Assembly: GCA_035079385.1 (NCBI GenBank)
Contig: JAVHKY010000001.1
Location: 7,131,501-7,195,500, forward strand
Source: Aspidiotus rigidus
Lineage: Eukaryota; Arthropoda; Insecta; Hemiptera; Diaspididae
Direction: 5' to 3'
DNA: 64,000 nucleotides
Part shown: in pieces, positions 1-11,147 of the stretch
Position numbering within the stretch: the first letter of the stretch is position 1
How the letters are laid out: each line of letters opens with the position of its first letter
Program-made: the position numbers and the translations under genes
Notes under the pieces: generated by a model
Told to the model about the DNA's origin: nothing
Database searches by the model: none
Seen by the model: only the letters and a program-made list of their open reading frames with translations

Positions 1-456
1 TCTAGAAGAACTTTGAACTAGGACATGATAGTTAATGAGCAAGAAAAAAGTAACCATAGATGGAGTTCTTCTAGGAAGAAGATTGTAAAGCGCGATAAAG
101 ATGTACACGTTTTCTTCGATATGTTCTTATGGTTTTACTTAGAAAGGTGATTTAATAGCGCTTGACCATCGTCGTTCTACCTCGCAGATCAAATTTTTAA
201 TTTTTCGACACTGAGCAAAAACTTTACACCCCTAAATCATTCTCTGCCGAAGAATACCGATGATTTTCAATTACGTCAAACTGTGCGAACTACCTAATTC
301 CGGTCCTTATGATGCGAGAAGCGATAAACACGTTACAAACCCGCCTATCGTCGTCCTTGAATAAGAGCGAAAAATATTATTTTTCGTCTCAGTCGCTATT
401 AGTCAGTTGTATACAGAATTTCCGTTTTGAGATGATATGAAATCGAAAGAACTTAC

Positions 457-594
457 CGTTATCGACAAGAGCGAAAAATGCCTTCTTCACGAGAAGCTGC
501 GTATCGAAGACAACTAGTTTGGCACTCGTAGGAATCAGATCGTAACATTTATGGAATTTGAAAAATTTGACGAATATTTGACTTTCATCTTCTT
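457..594 (-). CDS. SNF4Agamma: AMPK gamma subunit, exon D (start of first CBS repeat)
   Basis: Internal coding exon of the AMP-activated protein kinase gamma subunit, the nucleotide-sensing regulatory subunit of the AMPK heterotrimer. The 46 codons contain [20 protein letters not shown] and, after it, [20 protein letters not shown]. Both are hallmark wording of the start of CBS repeat 1 in animal gamma subunits. Read on the minus strand, the exon is preceded by a pyrimidine-rich stretch ending in AG (596-595) and followed by a consensus donor GTAAGT (456-451). It is 138 bases long, entering and leaving in phase 1, so it is a clean in-frame cassette. Its first two bases complete the Glu codon opened by the last base of microexon C. 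The next exon (expected VRAAPLWDS wording) is not in positions 1-450 and must lie off the left edge. Family identification is from known gamma-subunit sequence; the exon boundaries are read directly. Confidence 0.95.
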
Positions 595-690
595 CTAAAA
601 ACACATCGAAAAGATTGTTTCGTTCTTATTGTATGGCAACAGACGTACATCATCAAATTAGGTAATTATTTAATCATAATAAGTACGTAC

Positions 691-739
691 CGAGATCGGA
701 AAGATCAACTTTTTCTAGGAATGGATCAGCGACTGGAAG
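691..739 (-). CDS. SNF4Agamma: AMPK gamma subunit, microexon C
   Basis: A 49-base coding microexon, too short for ordinary ORF detection. On the minus strand it encodes LPVADPFLEKVDLSDL plus one base. This is the linker just before the EEDESQIF segment of insect gamma subunits. Its acceptor is a T-rich tract ending in ATAG (AG at 741-740) and its donor is GTACGT (690-685). It enters in phase 0, matching the phase-0 exit of exon B, and leaves in phase 1, matching exon D. The intron to exon D is only 96 bases. Residue identity, both splice sites and both phases agree, so the call is firm. Confidence 0.93.
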
Positions 740-740
740 C

Positions 741-1995
741 TATAGGACAAAAAAATAGAAAAATAAAAATGAATTGTCTAAGCTGACCTACTCTAAACTA
801 TACCAAGTTGGACTGATAATGAATTTGCATGTTATCAACCTGTGTGTAAAGAAAAATATTTTGAGGGGAGGTTACCTAAGAATGTAGGAAGGTTTATGTG
901 GCTAGTCCCCTCCTGACTGAGAATCACCTAGTCCCCTTTCTGTACAACCATTGGAGAGGAAAGCTGGCACCTCCCACGACTCTTAATCACAAGAAAAAAG
1001 TTCCGATGCTGTCGAGTTTTCTGTTTGTGCTGGTCTCCTTCCCTTCTAAGTGCATTAGGGAAGGGAGAGGAAATGTTCACCAGCAAGTCCTTCTTCTCAA
1101 TTTTCGATTTTTACCCTGAAATAGAGCTGGATTGTTTTATACAACTTTTGTACTCGTGCCCTTGCCCTCCAATCGTCGTCTCTCATAAGCTCACGATCGG
1201 TGATCGGCTGACGTCTCGTGTCAGGTTGTGCGGATATATCCGTTGTGCCATAGGAGATAATGCAAATTTACAATACTTCCTTTTCCGTTTTGCATTCAAG
1301 ACAAGAAATCAGATTCGTCCTCGGTTCAAACCAGGGATGCATCGTATAGAAAAATAAGGGATATCAGAGTAGTTATGTTTACAGCGATGGTTAGAAGTCG
1401 GAAAGTTGAAAATACGGATATTTTCTACCCTGCCAATGAGATTGGCCACCGGTGCTGCAAAAAATATCTTTGTATTTCAACTTGGATTGAGATGTTCCAA
1501 CATGGCTGTTGGAGGCTGTCGCAAATGCGCACTGACGCCAAGGCAAATGTTCAGAACAGCCAGGAATGGGCAAATGACAAAAATTGTATAATGGACATGT
1601 TCACAGGGACGAAATTAATACGATCTTTTCCCGGGAAGGGATACTTCGAGAAGTAACCTTGAGTTGCAAATACCGCAGAAATTAGCAAGTCGGCCCACCG
1701 TTCAGAGATGTCATGGTGACAGAGTCACATATGCAACCTGACAGGTAGCGTTCGGACGAACACCTTGCTTGTTTCTTCTTCTGTTGTTAACGCTGAAAAC
1801 TCGTAATCGAGACGAAATTTGTAATTTCGCCTGGAGGAAGTTTGTAATTTCCTCTTATCGATGTAGGATGGTATCCTACTTACGTGTCAAAATATGACGC
1901 ATCCGAAGCTGGCAGCATCGGATTTTCTTTTCCTGCCCCGCGAATTGAAGATCAAGTGCGTTTTTTTTTTCTGTTATTCAGATTCGAATCGTTGA
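741..1995. other. Intron stretch without recognised gene
   Basis: Part of the 5.6-kb AMPK gamma intron between exon B and microexon C. Short open frames here show no recognisable family or coding pattern. The last few hundred bases, roughly 1650-1995, may be the 5' leader of the DIRS-type element that follows. A pyrimidine tract ending in CAG at 1979-1981 looks like a splice acceptor just before the open gag frame, but no donor could be assigned. Confidence 0.4.
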
Positions 1996-3210
1996 TCCCG
2001 TTCTTCCTCTGCTAACGTTACTGAAGCTTCTCCTCGTCGACCACGGCGACGATCGGGTGAGCGTTCTAGCTACCATGCCCGCTACTCAAATGAGCCCCTT
2101 TCTCGGTCTCGCTCGCGCTCCCGTTCCTTTTACACGGACCACGAGGCATGCCACTCCCGATCTCCGAGCAAATCAGGTTCAGTGAGGTCCTTTCCTACCC
2201 GCTACGGAAGTGCTAGCCCGGGGCGCCGACAAGAATTCAGAACACGAAGTAACTCTCCGACCTCTCCAAAGCAAGACGGATCAAAAATCGAGATTTCACC
2301 TGGTACCCTCAAAGAGGAAGTCCTATCGGCTCTGGGACAAATTGCTTCAACCGAGAGAAAAAGAGGGCCGGATCTGAGACAAGAACTACATGCGCAATGG
2401 CTAACCACCATGCAACAGAGTCTCTCAGATAAAGATCGAGAAGACTTGTCAGTTAAATACCCGGTGCCTAAGAACTGTGACTTCTTGATGACTCCATTGA
2501 TGAATCCCGAATTAGTAAGGGCTATCCCGGAGTCGGCTCGCACCAGAGACCAACGCATATCGAAAAGACAAGACCGTCTGGGGGCCGCCATTGCTTGCCT
2601 GGGCAACGCTTTGTCAATGCTTCTGGCCAAGGAAGATGAGCCGGACGTTCCCTTGATTCAACTATTATGCGATGCAGGAAAACTTTTTATAGATGCGTTC
2701 AAAGACGAGTCTTTGATCAGAAGGAATTTGGTGCTAAGCAACATTAGCACGGAACTAAAAGATACCCTGAACTTGGTGCAGTCAGATACCTACCTGTTTG
2801 GTGACAAACTAGCGGAGAACGTAAAACTTGCCAAGCAGATACAGTCCACTGCGGAAGAACTAAAAGAGACAGCCGTATCCGGAAAAAAGTCAAAAAACGT
2901 GCCATTCCCGCCTCGATTCGCGGGCAAACCGCATGCCAGGGGCGGGACGCAACGAAGTTTCAAGATTCCACACTACCGTCAGCGACCCACACAATCGCGC
3001 CCATATCATCTCAACCGACCCTCGAAGAGATCATCCCCGAAATATCGGCGTAGGTCTCCACCCAGGAGGACATCCAGTAGATACTTGTCGAGGAGGAAGA
3101 CTCTCGCACTTTTATATTACTTGGAAAAGAGTAACCGAAGACCCGTTGTTACGGACCTGGATCCGAGGCTACCACACGACTCAAAGCCATACCATTCCAA
3201 CAGTGCTTAA
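1996..3210 (+). pseudogene. DIRS-type retrotransposon ORF1 (gag-like)
   Basis: Open frame from just after a TGA at 1993. The N-terminal part is Arg/Ser-rich (SRSRSRSRSF), as in many DIRS ORF1 proteins. The middle carries the family's typical wording: KYPVPKNC, then RLGAAIACLGNALSMLL, then LLCDAGKLFIDAF and LKDTLNL. The C-terminus is again basic. No in-frame ATG is seen before 2410, so translation would need a non-AUG start, an upstream exon or the internal Met. The frame overlaps the RT frame (2933-3505) by about 280 bases, which is usual for DIRS/PAT-like elements. DIRS elements use a tyrosine recombinase rather than an integrase; none is present here, so this is a truncated copy. Family assignment is from recalled wording, not a search. 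Confidence 0.7.
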
Positions 3211-3505
3211 CCGCACGGACCACGACATACTAAAGAAACTGCTCCCTTCCATGATCGAGCAAGGCTTCATAGCGCCCTGCACCCCGGAGGAGGACCAGTT
3301 CACTTCCCCGGTATTCCTAGATAAAAAATCAGATGGAAAAATTAGGGTGTCCGGCACGCGTCCACCTCCGCAGCAAGGAGAGGGGGAGTCCCAATACAAA
3401 GTATACTCAAAACAGCGGGATGGACGTCAGAGTCAAAAACCTTTGCAAACTTTCATAGCAGAGAGGTTTTACCCGAACCAGGCACATTTGCTGAAACAGT
3501 ACTAA
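2933..3505 (+). pseudogene. DIRS-type reverse transcriptase, N-terminal fragment
   Basis: Second frame of the DIRS-like copy, overlapping ORF1. It contains GGRLSHFYITWKRVTEDPLL followed by a WIRGY segment. This matches the conserved opening of DIRS-type reverse transcriptases (GGRL..F...W..LT.D). It is followed by the segment leading into RT motif 1 (FTSPVFLDKKSDGKIRV). After that point the protein loses family resemblance, and the palm motifs, RNase H, methyltransferase and tyrosine recombinase are absent. The element is therefore dead beyond the fingers region. The break could be a frameshift or a deletion near 3350. Confidence 0.65.
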
Positions 3506-3787
3506 GAAGAAGATAAAAAGAAGAAGTCCTAATCATTTGTTTCTTTCCTTTTCTTTAAAAGTTAACTAAGTGATGTTTTTCCGTCCTACTCTCAGTTTAC
3601 GAACTGCACTATGTTATCCGTTCTACCCTTTGCTTATGAATTACACGGTTCTGGAAGAATTCACTAGATTGTGTGCCCTTCCGTTATAATTAGAAAGAGA
3701 TTGGCTTACGGTCAAGACATTTCCTTTTCTCTGTCTTGTCGATGTGACTCTGAACCTCTACAGGTGTGCTAGGCTCGAATGAAATAC

Positions 3788-4116
3788 AATTGTGTAATTG
3801 AAGTTACCTGGTGTGGTTCAATTAAAATTGTATGAAGTCCTCCTCCGAGCCTAGCAATTCCCGCCCTTTAGGAGAATTTTTCTCCCGCATTGTACCTTCC
3901 CAACCCTTACTGTTCTCACATCGACACTTTAAAGAATGATTGTTTGGGAAGATAAAAAGAAGCAGGTATGCTTGGCTACTCGGTTTTTCCTTTTCTTCCC
4001 TTTAAACGTGTGTGGCTACACTGCGCAGAAGTAGGAGACTACAGGTGTGCTAGGCTCGGAGGAGGACTTCATACAATTTTAATTAAACCACACCAGGTAA
4101 CTTCAATTACACAATT
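3788..4116. repeat. Inverted repeat pair downstream of the DIRS-like fragment
   Basis: Two ~69-base arms, 3788-3856 and 4048-4116, are near-perfect reverse complements. Both carry the GAGGAGGACTTCATACAATT word and the CAGGTAACTTCAATTACACA word on one strand or the other. In addition CTACAGGTGTGCTAGGCTCG occurs in direct orientation at 3759 and 4040. The left arm is itself bounded by TGCTAGGCTCG/CGAGCCTAGCA. This could be the split/inverted terminus of the DIRS-like element or an unrelated foldback insertion. No target duplication was recognised. Confidence 0.7.
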
Positions 4117-6376
4117 TTACATTCTCTTACTGTCCTTCAAATGACGTTCGAGTTAGTGACTTTTGTTAGTGCATTCGAGTCGTGCTTGTTTTATAATGCG
4201 GTAAGTTACTTATTTACGAAGAAAAAGTCATTAAATTTAAAAAATTGTTTTCTATAATTATTGTGATAAGAACAAAAAAGGCTATATTATTTTTGTCCCG
4301 TACTTAAACTCGATAGATTTGAAAAATACAAATGTATTTAGAACGTGAGTGGGAAAAGTTTATAAGAGTTGTACCTAATAAAATTTCCAATTGAAATGCA
4401 TAAATATTGGAAATAGAGAAATTTGGGAATATCCGTCAATTACAGTAGAAGCATGACCTGTAAGGAGAAGAGATTTTACGGACCAAAATTCACTTGGGAT
4501 TTCAGCAAGTTAAAGAGATTTGTGGACCTGAGAAAATTTCTGAGAACTGTGGTTTGAAAGTATATTTGAGGAAGAACAATTTTCAAGTATAAAGTCTGCC
4601 AAAAGAAGTTCGAGGTACGTGTGAGAACTGTTGATCAATTCTGAAGTTTTTGAGGTCCAGAAGGTGGAGAAAAGACAATCGCGTGTACCTAAAGAAGAGC
4701 CAGTAGAATTTTGGTTATAGTTTCAAATACTCGAGTATAAAACAAAAAACAAAAATTATTTTGTGGACTTGAGAGATTTTTTGGCATTGTGTTTCCAAAT
4801 ATTTCTTGGGAAAATATCATTAAGGTGTTTGGGTAATTCATTTACTATGGTTTATTTTTTGGGATAGTCGAAGTTAAACGAAGACGTTGAAAAATAGTTG
4901 ATTGATTGTCAAGCTTCAAGTTTTTGTTGGAAGGTAAAGGTGGGAGAGGATAGACTCAAGTCACCAAATGGTTCAAGTCAATCGCGGGTGACGGAAGCCA
5001 AAGGATGCAGAAATTTGGATCGATTAGAAGAGGTGTTATTTCAATATTGGGTCATTGGAAAGAACTCACGAGGATAGATAAATTCATTGTTAAATTTTTG
5101 ATAAGGTATATTTGACAGGCGGGGGGGGGGGGGAGTAAAATAAGCAAGAAGGCGTGATTTCTTCTAACTGAAGCAAAGACAGTGAAATCTTCGAAATTTT
5201 GGTTGTTGACAAAGGTATTACAGAACTCACAAAAAAAAGTTAATCGTTGGAAAAAATTGTTGGTTGTAGTGTACCTTATGATGGGCACGCGGGGGGTCGG
5301 GTGAATGGGAATTTATAACGTGGCTGACTGAAACTTATCTACAGCGTGCATCATAGTTGGGAGACGACTAAGATTGGGAAAAGATTCTATGTGGGGAAGT
5401 TTGTAGTTAGTCAGTGAATGTCACAGCTGAAGCCGCGACCCACGGAGTTTTTGTTGGAATTGATTGTTCAAGATGATGCGCATAGCCGGAGGCAGTGTTA
5501 TGAAATAAGGGAGAGGTGCGAGTTCACCTTCTGATGTATTTTTATTTACATTCCATTTCACAATAAGTAAAGCTACTTATGTAACGATTGCGATACTGTA
5601 TCGGATTGCATTATTCTCGCGAGCATCGCTTCTTTATCTCGGTTATTGTGCGTAAACAATCCTTATCAGCTATGCATTGATTTTGTGTTAGAGCTTACGA
5701 TTGGAACGACCTGAAAGCTTAGCTGATCGCAAACAACCTCCTTGTTTATCCCAATCAAATGCTAATTAATTCTTCAGAGATAGCGGACTGGTTTCGAAAT
5801 TATTTTCTTTTTCCATTGTTTGTTGATCTTGAAAACAATTTTCAAAAAAACGTAGGTACCTCTCAACAAAAGATGATGCTCTTCAAATTTTCCGAGGGAA
5901 AGTTTCATTATTTCGACTTCGATAGAAAATCTGTTTTGTAGAAAGTTCTGATTTTTTTTCTCGCAGTCAGCTTAGGAAAAAAGCCTCGATGAAAAGCTTC
6001 TTTTTAGAAAACTCTTAAAATCGAGCCAATCTCTGTCGTGAGTTGACTTCAAAAGCTAAGGCTAGTAGAGGGAAATTGACTTGGTAGATTTAAAGTTAAA
6101 CACGCTACTAGTCGGGGGCTTGAAAAAATCTCGACTGCCGAGTTTTCGGGTTGAAAAAGAAAGATACGTAAACTATATTTTGAAATGTGAAATGGTTCTT
6201 GAAACATTCTAAACCAAGTAAATTTATAAAACCGGTCACGAGTGGGTCTTCAATCTCGATACACACGCCACAAAACCTGCTTTCGAGATGATTTGTCTTG
6301 AAAGCGTGAATTAAAATGAAATTTGATCGCCATAAATATTAAATACAAACAAAATACATTATCAATGATTACTTAC
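4117..6376. other. Intron stretch, no gene seen
   Basis: AT-rich intronic DNA with no recognisable coding similarity. It holds a G13 homopolymer at 5121-5133. Small open frames are random-looking. Confidence 0.5.
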
Positions 6377-6507
6377 GCCTCTTGAATCGCGGAACAGTAT
6401 AGCTGCATGATTCGGGTCCAAACCAACATCCGATCCACGATGAGGCACTGTACCCAGCGATGATCTTCTTCGATCTGAATCGAGCGAGCTTCTCTTCAAT
6501 AACGCAC
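6377..6507 (-). CDS. SNF4Agamma: AMPK gamma subunit, exon B
   Basis: Coding exon of 131 bases (two bases plus 43 codons) encoding the Ser/Arg-rich linker before the CBS region: LLKRSSLDSDRRRSSLGTVP, then HRGSDVGLDPNHAAILFRDS and RG. On the minus strand the acceptor is a strong pyrimidine tract ending in ATTAG (AG 6509-6508). The donor is GTAAGT directly after AGAGGC (6376-6371). It enters in phase 1, completing the Gly codon begun by exon A, and exits in phase 0 into microexon C. The RRSSL serines resemble basophilic kinase sites, which is inference. The downstream intron is 5.6 kb. The family call rests on the NHAAILFRDSRG wording plus exact phase agreement with the neighbouring exons. Confidence 0.93.
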
Positions 6508-8018
6508 CTAATCGGAAAAAACAAAAAGGAAACGGATAAGTAACGCTAAAAACATTTGTAAATCGTTCAGACAAAATTGGACGGTTCAAAAATTTTATAA
6601 TTTTATGCGCTGGACTAAATTCAAAAAACATACGAGATCCCCAACGACTTTCTTTGAACCTGTAGTTTGATTCGAGTCCTTGTCTTTCCAGTGTATCTAC
6701 ATGATTTTAGAAGATCGAAATACTTGACATTTAAATTGGGAATTCGTCCAACGAAGACCAAAATTGGAACAGGTATATAATTTCTATACCGTGCTACTAA
6801 AAGCAGCTGAGAGATTACATATAATTTTCTTTTTCGTTTGAATCTCATTACGGGAAAACCAACCAACTGAAACGAAAAGTACCTCTCTTTATACCCCTAT
6901 ATGTATTCGCAAGAAGCCACGAATAAGAAACAATACTTCCACTGTCATTCCATTGCACATTTTAAAGAACATCTCTAGATGATAATCAGGTGATATCGAT
7001 TTCGACTCAAGATCAGTAATGCAATGCACTTCCTATTCACAGCACAAAGATTTACTTTTGAGACTAGAGCTCTACATGCCTCAATTCCCTCCTTTTATAA
7101 ACAAATCAAAAGTCGAGATCTTTTCAAGTGGTCAAGTTTGAGTAATGACCGAGGTAAGAAATACTAGATAGGTGAGCACGTGTAGGTTTCCATCTATTGA
7201 TTGAGCTTACATAGTGCTTATTATCACGTTAACTACTTTATTACCCGCTAGTTATCGAAAAAATTACCTCACTTTCTCGGTACAATTGACGGCAATCAAG
7301 ATAGATGTTATCAAGAAAACGGAATGATGAAGACTACATACGAGCAAGATAGGGTTTGATCCACATCATACAGAAGAGAGGTTTGCCCTTCCACAAATTG
7401 TCAGGTCGTACACATCAAGTCTTGAAACTTTACGTTCCAATCCTTTTCGTTTATCAAGCCATCTACAGTAAATGTATGAAAACGGAATTGAAGATAGAAA
7501 ACCCCGTTCTTTCTGGTCTCTCTATTGGTAATAATAGCTCAAAAGTCGAAATTATACTATATAGTATTCACATCAATAATTTGGACGTCAACATTTCAAA
7601 GTCAATTAGGAAAACTCCAGTTCCTATACAAATTATTTTGCTTGCCTGAAGGTCGAAATCTCATCAAGTCTTAAAGTCAATAGAGAGGAGAGAGAGATCG
7701 ATTTTGAGTCGATGTAGTTCGACCCAAAATGACTTCAAGTCGATTCACAGTCGACCGCTCTATTTATTATCGACTCATCGTCGACGTCGAAATAGAGTCA
7801 ACTCCCGGTATCATAGATTCATGTAACCACCTGGTCTGCCATTTTGCTCGATAACGAGGGCAAACTTCTAGAGAGAGAGAGAGAGAGAAATAGCTAATCA
7901 ATTTGAGAGCTAACTGAAAGAAAGAGACATAATCTCAAGTAACCAGAACGGTTTTCAAACTGGACGATGTACATCAGATGCTCGAAGCTAAGTCAGCAAT
8001 AGTTACGCGTTAGTTTTG
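6508..8018. other. Intron stretch with simple repeats
   Basis: No gene seen. A GTCGA-rich stretch lies around 7690-7800 and a (GA)n microsatellite at about 7869-7888. Confidence 0.5.
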
Positions 8019-8019
8019 C

Positions 8020-9080
8020 GCAGCCGTCAGCCTCGACTTAGAAAAATGCTTCCAACTTGATTCATATGAGAGGGTACTGGAAGCCCTTATGGATACAGAG
8101 GTATCTGTATACTTATCAGAATGATCATCTCGAGAAATCCCAGCAAAGACGTCTGCTGATACAGTAAAGCGGCCAGTTACTCACATTGTGCCGCAGGAGT
8201 TGGTCCTTGGGCCGCTCTTGCGATACGATATTTTCAAGGTGTAGCTGCAGCTGCTATCAGGCATTAAGCTTATCTGCTATGCGGATGACACACTGGTGGT
8301 GTGCACGGCCGAAACAACTGTAGCAATGGAAAGCATGGGTAAACCAGGCCTGAGATGCAGTGACGAGTTGGATCGAATTGGCGAGACTATAACTCGAAAT
8401 AAGAAAGACAACGGCAATCTTATTCACAAACCATCGGAAGTTCAGTCCACTCACCTATTGCCTGCAAGGGGTGGGATCAAAAAGATGATGAAGTATCTGG
8501 GTATCTGATTTGATTCAAAGCTGAGCTTCAGGAACCATCTCCTGACGGCCGCAGAAGACCTACCGCCGCCTGGTGACAAACAGGAGGACCAAGGGAACCC
8601 AAGAAGAAGAATCCTTATGAGCACCGCATTGTCGATCCCTCTATAAATGGTGCCCAGTATGGATAGACTTCATGATGGTAGCTTACAGAAGGAAAAAGAT
8701 CCAAGGAAGAGTTGTGCTGAGGTGTGTTATTGCTTACCGTATCTCGACGTAGGCTATTTGCGTATTAGCACGTTCACCACCAATCGAGCTTTCTGCTGAG
8801 GAGAGAGGGGTGACGTTGAAAGCAAAAAAGAGGACAGAGACTGGTCAAGAGACTCCACGGTTCGAGAGAGGACTTGGACGCTCCTTGCTTGAGAAATGGA
8901 AAACGAGAATTGTTCAGAGTGAGCTAGGGAAGAGGACAACCCATGTGTTGTCCATACGTGACCTTGATGAGTGGATGAATCGAAACTATGAGGACGCAGG
9001 TGTTGAGCGGTCACTGAGAAGATAAGCAGGCAACTAGTCCGCATTGCGATCAAGGGCGGGATAAGGGACCACAAAATACT
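8020..9080 (+). pseudogene. R1/Jockey-like non-LTR retrotransposon relic (RT palm to C-terminus)
   Basis: Scattered frames reconstruct the order of a non-LTR reverse transcriptase. Seen in order are a VSLDLEKCF segment near 8027, VTHIVPQELVLGPLL (the PQG/LGPLL region), ICYADDTLVV with the catalytic YADD near 8275, and MKYLGI.FDSKLSFRNHL around 8490-8540. At 8885-9000 there is LLEKWKTRI followed by a DLDEWMNR segment, resembling the downstream region of R1-clade elements. Several stops and frameshifts interrupt it, and the endonuclease domain is missing, as expected for a 5'-truncated dead copy. A weaker continuation to about 9330 is possible. The clade assignment is inference. Confidence 0.7.
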
Positions 9081-10259
9081 TCATTTGAGTTTGACTCGTG
9101 AGCGGATCATGCCAAGTCCCGAAGAAGCCTAAAACCAGGTGTCTGCATTTGCAGTCACAGTCGTGAAGAAGAAGATGGACTCGGAATGGAATAGGCAAAT
9201 GCAGAGTCACGCCGTGGCCTACTCAATACCTGTTTACCAATTCCATTCACATGCAGACGACACTCTGCAGGAAGAATACCAACCATGGGAACATGAAGAC
9301 AGGAGAAGAAGAGACTTCAACATCAATTTAGCTCAAGTTATGTTTGGTGAGAGTGTTCAAGTTTTGCAATTTTCCATCACAAAGTGTGCAGGTAATTCCC
9401 AGATTCATACTGGTATATCCTTTCTCAATAATGTATCTAATGAATGGACTATTATCGTTCTGACAATCATTTTCCACATTATTTTCTGATGTCAAAATTT
9501 CGGAATTGACACGAGCCCTCTTCCCTTTGTTTGTCAACCGCCGTAGATTTGCTTTCTTGCATTTCGGCATTCCAATTAGATTGCAATAAAGTGAGACATC
9601 CATTACTTTGATATTGAATTTTCGAAATTGACGTGAATTATTTTTCTTTTCTTAGTTCTCACATTAAATTTGAGGTAATGAAAGACAACCACCACTTTTT
9701 CAGATAATTGCTAAGCAAAATCTTTATCGTAACCCTACACTATTCGATTACTCATAGTATGGATATTCAAAACTTCTCCGGTTGAAAAGAACCATTTTCC
9801 AAAAATGATTGCCTAGCACATATTAATTTTTGATGAACGTCAACAAAAAGAATTGCTTAGCATTTTCAATCAATAAATTAATGAATGATACAGATTTTTC
9901 ATATCTTGAATCATGCATGACCCCCCCCCCCCCCCCAAGCACAAAGATTTATTGTACACGCCATTCGCCTGATTTCGTAACTTCAAATTTATTATTACGC
10001 ATAAACCTTCTCCTATGCAAGTTAAAGCAATGGAAACCAATTCCAAGTTTGTAGGTGAAATAGGAATAAAGTTAAATGGATTAGCGATTTTGCAACTTCT
10101 CTTTATAAAATAGATAGGAGGAGAACTCGGAGAATTTTTGAGCTCCGAGCTTTACCGGCCAGACGGCGGCGGATGTTTTTCTGAAAAAGCCCCCTATAAA
10201 ATAGATTCCCATTAAAATATTCACAGTACACCACAATACAAAGGACTCAGAAGAACTTA
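9081..10259. other. Intron stretch, no gene seen
   Basis: No supported gene. Contains a C16 homopolymer at 9921-9936. At 10120-10200 there is a degraded piece related to the GGCGG...CCCCCTATAAAA repeat also seen near 10780 and 17520. Confidence 0.45.
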
Positions 10260-10362
10260 GGGAACGTACCCAAACTACGTGACCCATATTTTCCGACTTT
10301 TTACCCCCCTGTCGTGACCATCCGTAGTATATACTGGAACACCCCCCCCCCCACTAATTATC

Positions 10363-10394
<32 letters not shown>

Positions 10395-10678
10395 CAACAT
10401 ACTGCCCTATATAATTTTAAATCACTATTTTTATTTCTGTGATGTTGGTTGAATGTTGAGAAAGTCAATTTTGGACACGTCTACAAGATTTTGAAGGCTA
10501 TATTCGGGAAAAAAAGCGTTTTCTGTACAAGATTTTAAAAAAATTTAATAGTTTTACAGCTCTAAAAATGGTAAATTTTCCAGAATGACCAAACCGTAAA
10601 CCCCCCTCCCCCCGCAGTGACTTGTCGTGGTATTTTGACAACCTCCCTAAAATGGTCACGTAGTTTGGGTACGTTCCC
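10260..10678. mobile_element. 419-bp foldback MITE, possible TTAA target
   Basis: The termini are inverted copies of GGGAACGTACCCAAACTACG with further matching bases inside. The right end abuts TTAA (10679-10682) and the left end abuts CTTA (10256-10259). This is compatible with a decayed TTAA target duplication as in piggyBac-type elements. However, some complementarity continues outside that point, so the edges are uncertain. The interior holds a C11 run (10342-10352), a T30 run (10365-10394) and no coding frame. Confidence 0.6.
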
Positions 10679-10744
10679 TTAAGACTCTTCAAGATTTCAA
10701 TTTGAATCCTCAATACCAAAATCAATTCGATTCATAGACCGAAG

Positions 10745-11147
10745 GTCGAGATTTTAACAACAAACCTGTTCCATGGGGGGCTTTTTAAGAAATTTGCCGA
10801 GCGCCGTCCAACAAAAAACTTAGAAAAATTTCGACTCTCGAGCCATACATGATAGGAAGGGGACTTGAAAAAATTTCAATTCTCGAGCCATATATGATAG
10901 GAATCCGTCTTACTGTATATAGCTCGAGAGTCAAAATTTTTTCAAGTCCCCCTCCTATCATATATAGCTCGAGATTCGAGAAAAATTTAGACTCTCAAAC
11001 TATATTATACTAGGCTTATAGTAGGTCTAGGAGTTCTTTATACTAGCTTATCTAGGTCGAATTCTCAATAACAAATCCCATATGTCTCATAAAACAGGTT
11101 CCCTGCGTTTCTCGTTCAACTTCGTTAAGGAAGCCGTCGTTTTCATT
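10745..11147. repeat. Compound repeat, inverted partner of 17167-17585
   Basis: The segment starts with the ACAGGAACCTG.../GCCGTCC motif and runs through inverted and direct copies of the 45-bp CTCGAGAGTC/TATCATATATAG unit. It ends with a block reading CATAAAACAGGTTCCCTGCG...GAAGCCGTCGTTTTC. The same blocks occur in reverse order and orientation at 17167-17585. Around 10822-10985 the 45-bp units are arranged head-to-head, forming a local palindrome. Confidence 0.7.

Noticed and set aside
1300..1345. GGTTCAAACC box resembling a tRNA B box
   Set aside because: No matching A box or cloverleaf pairing could be found upstream.
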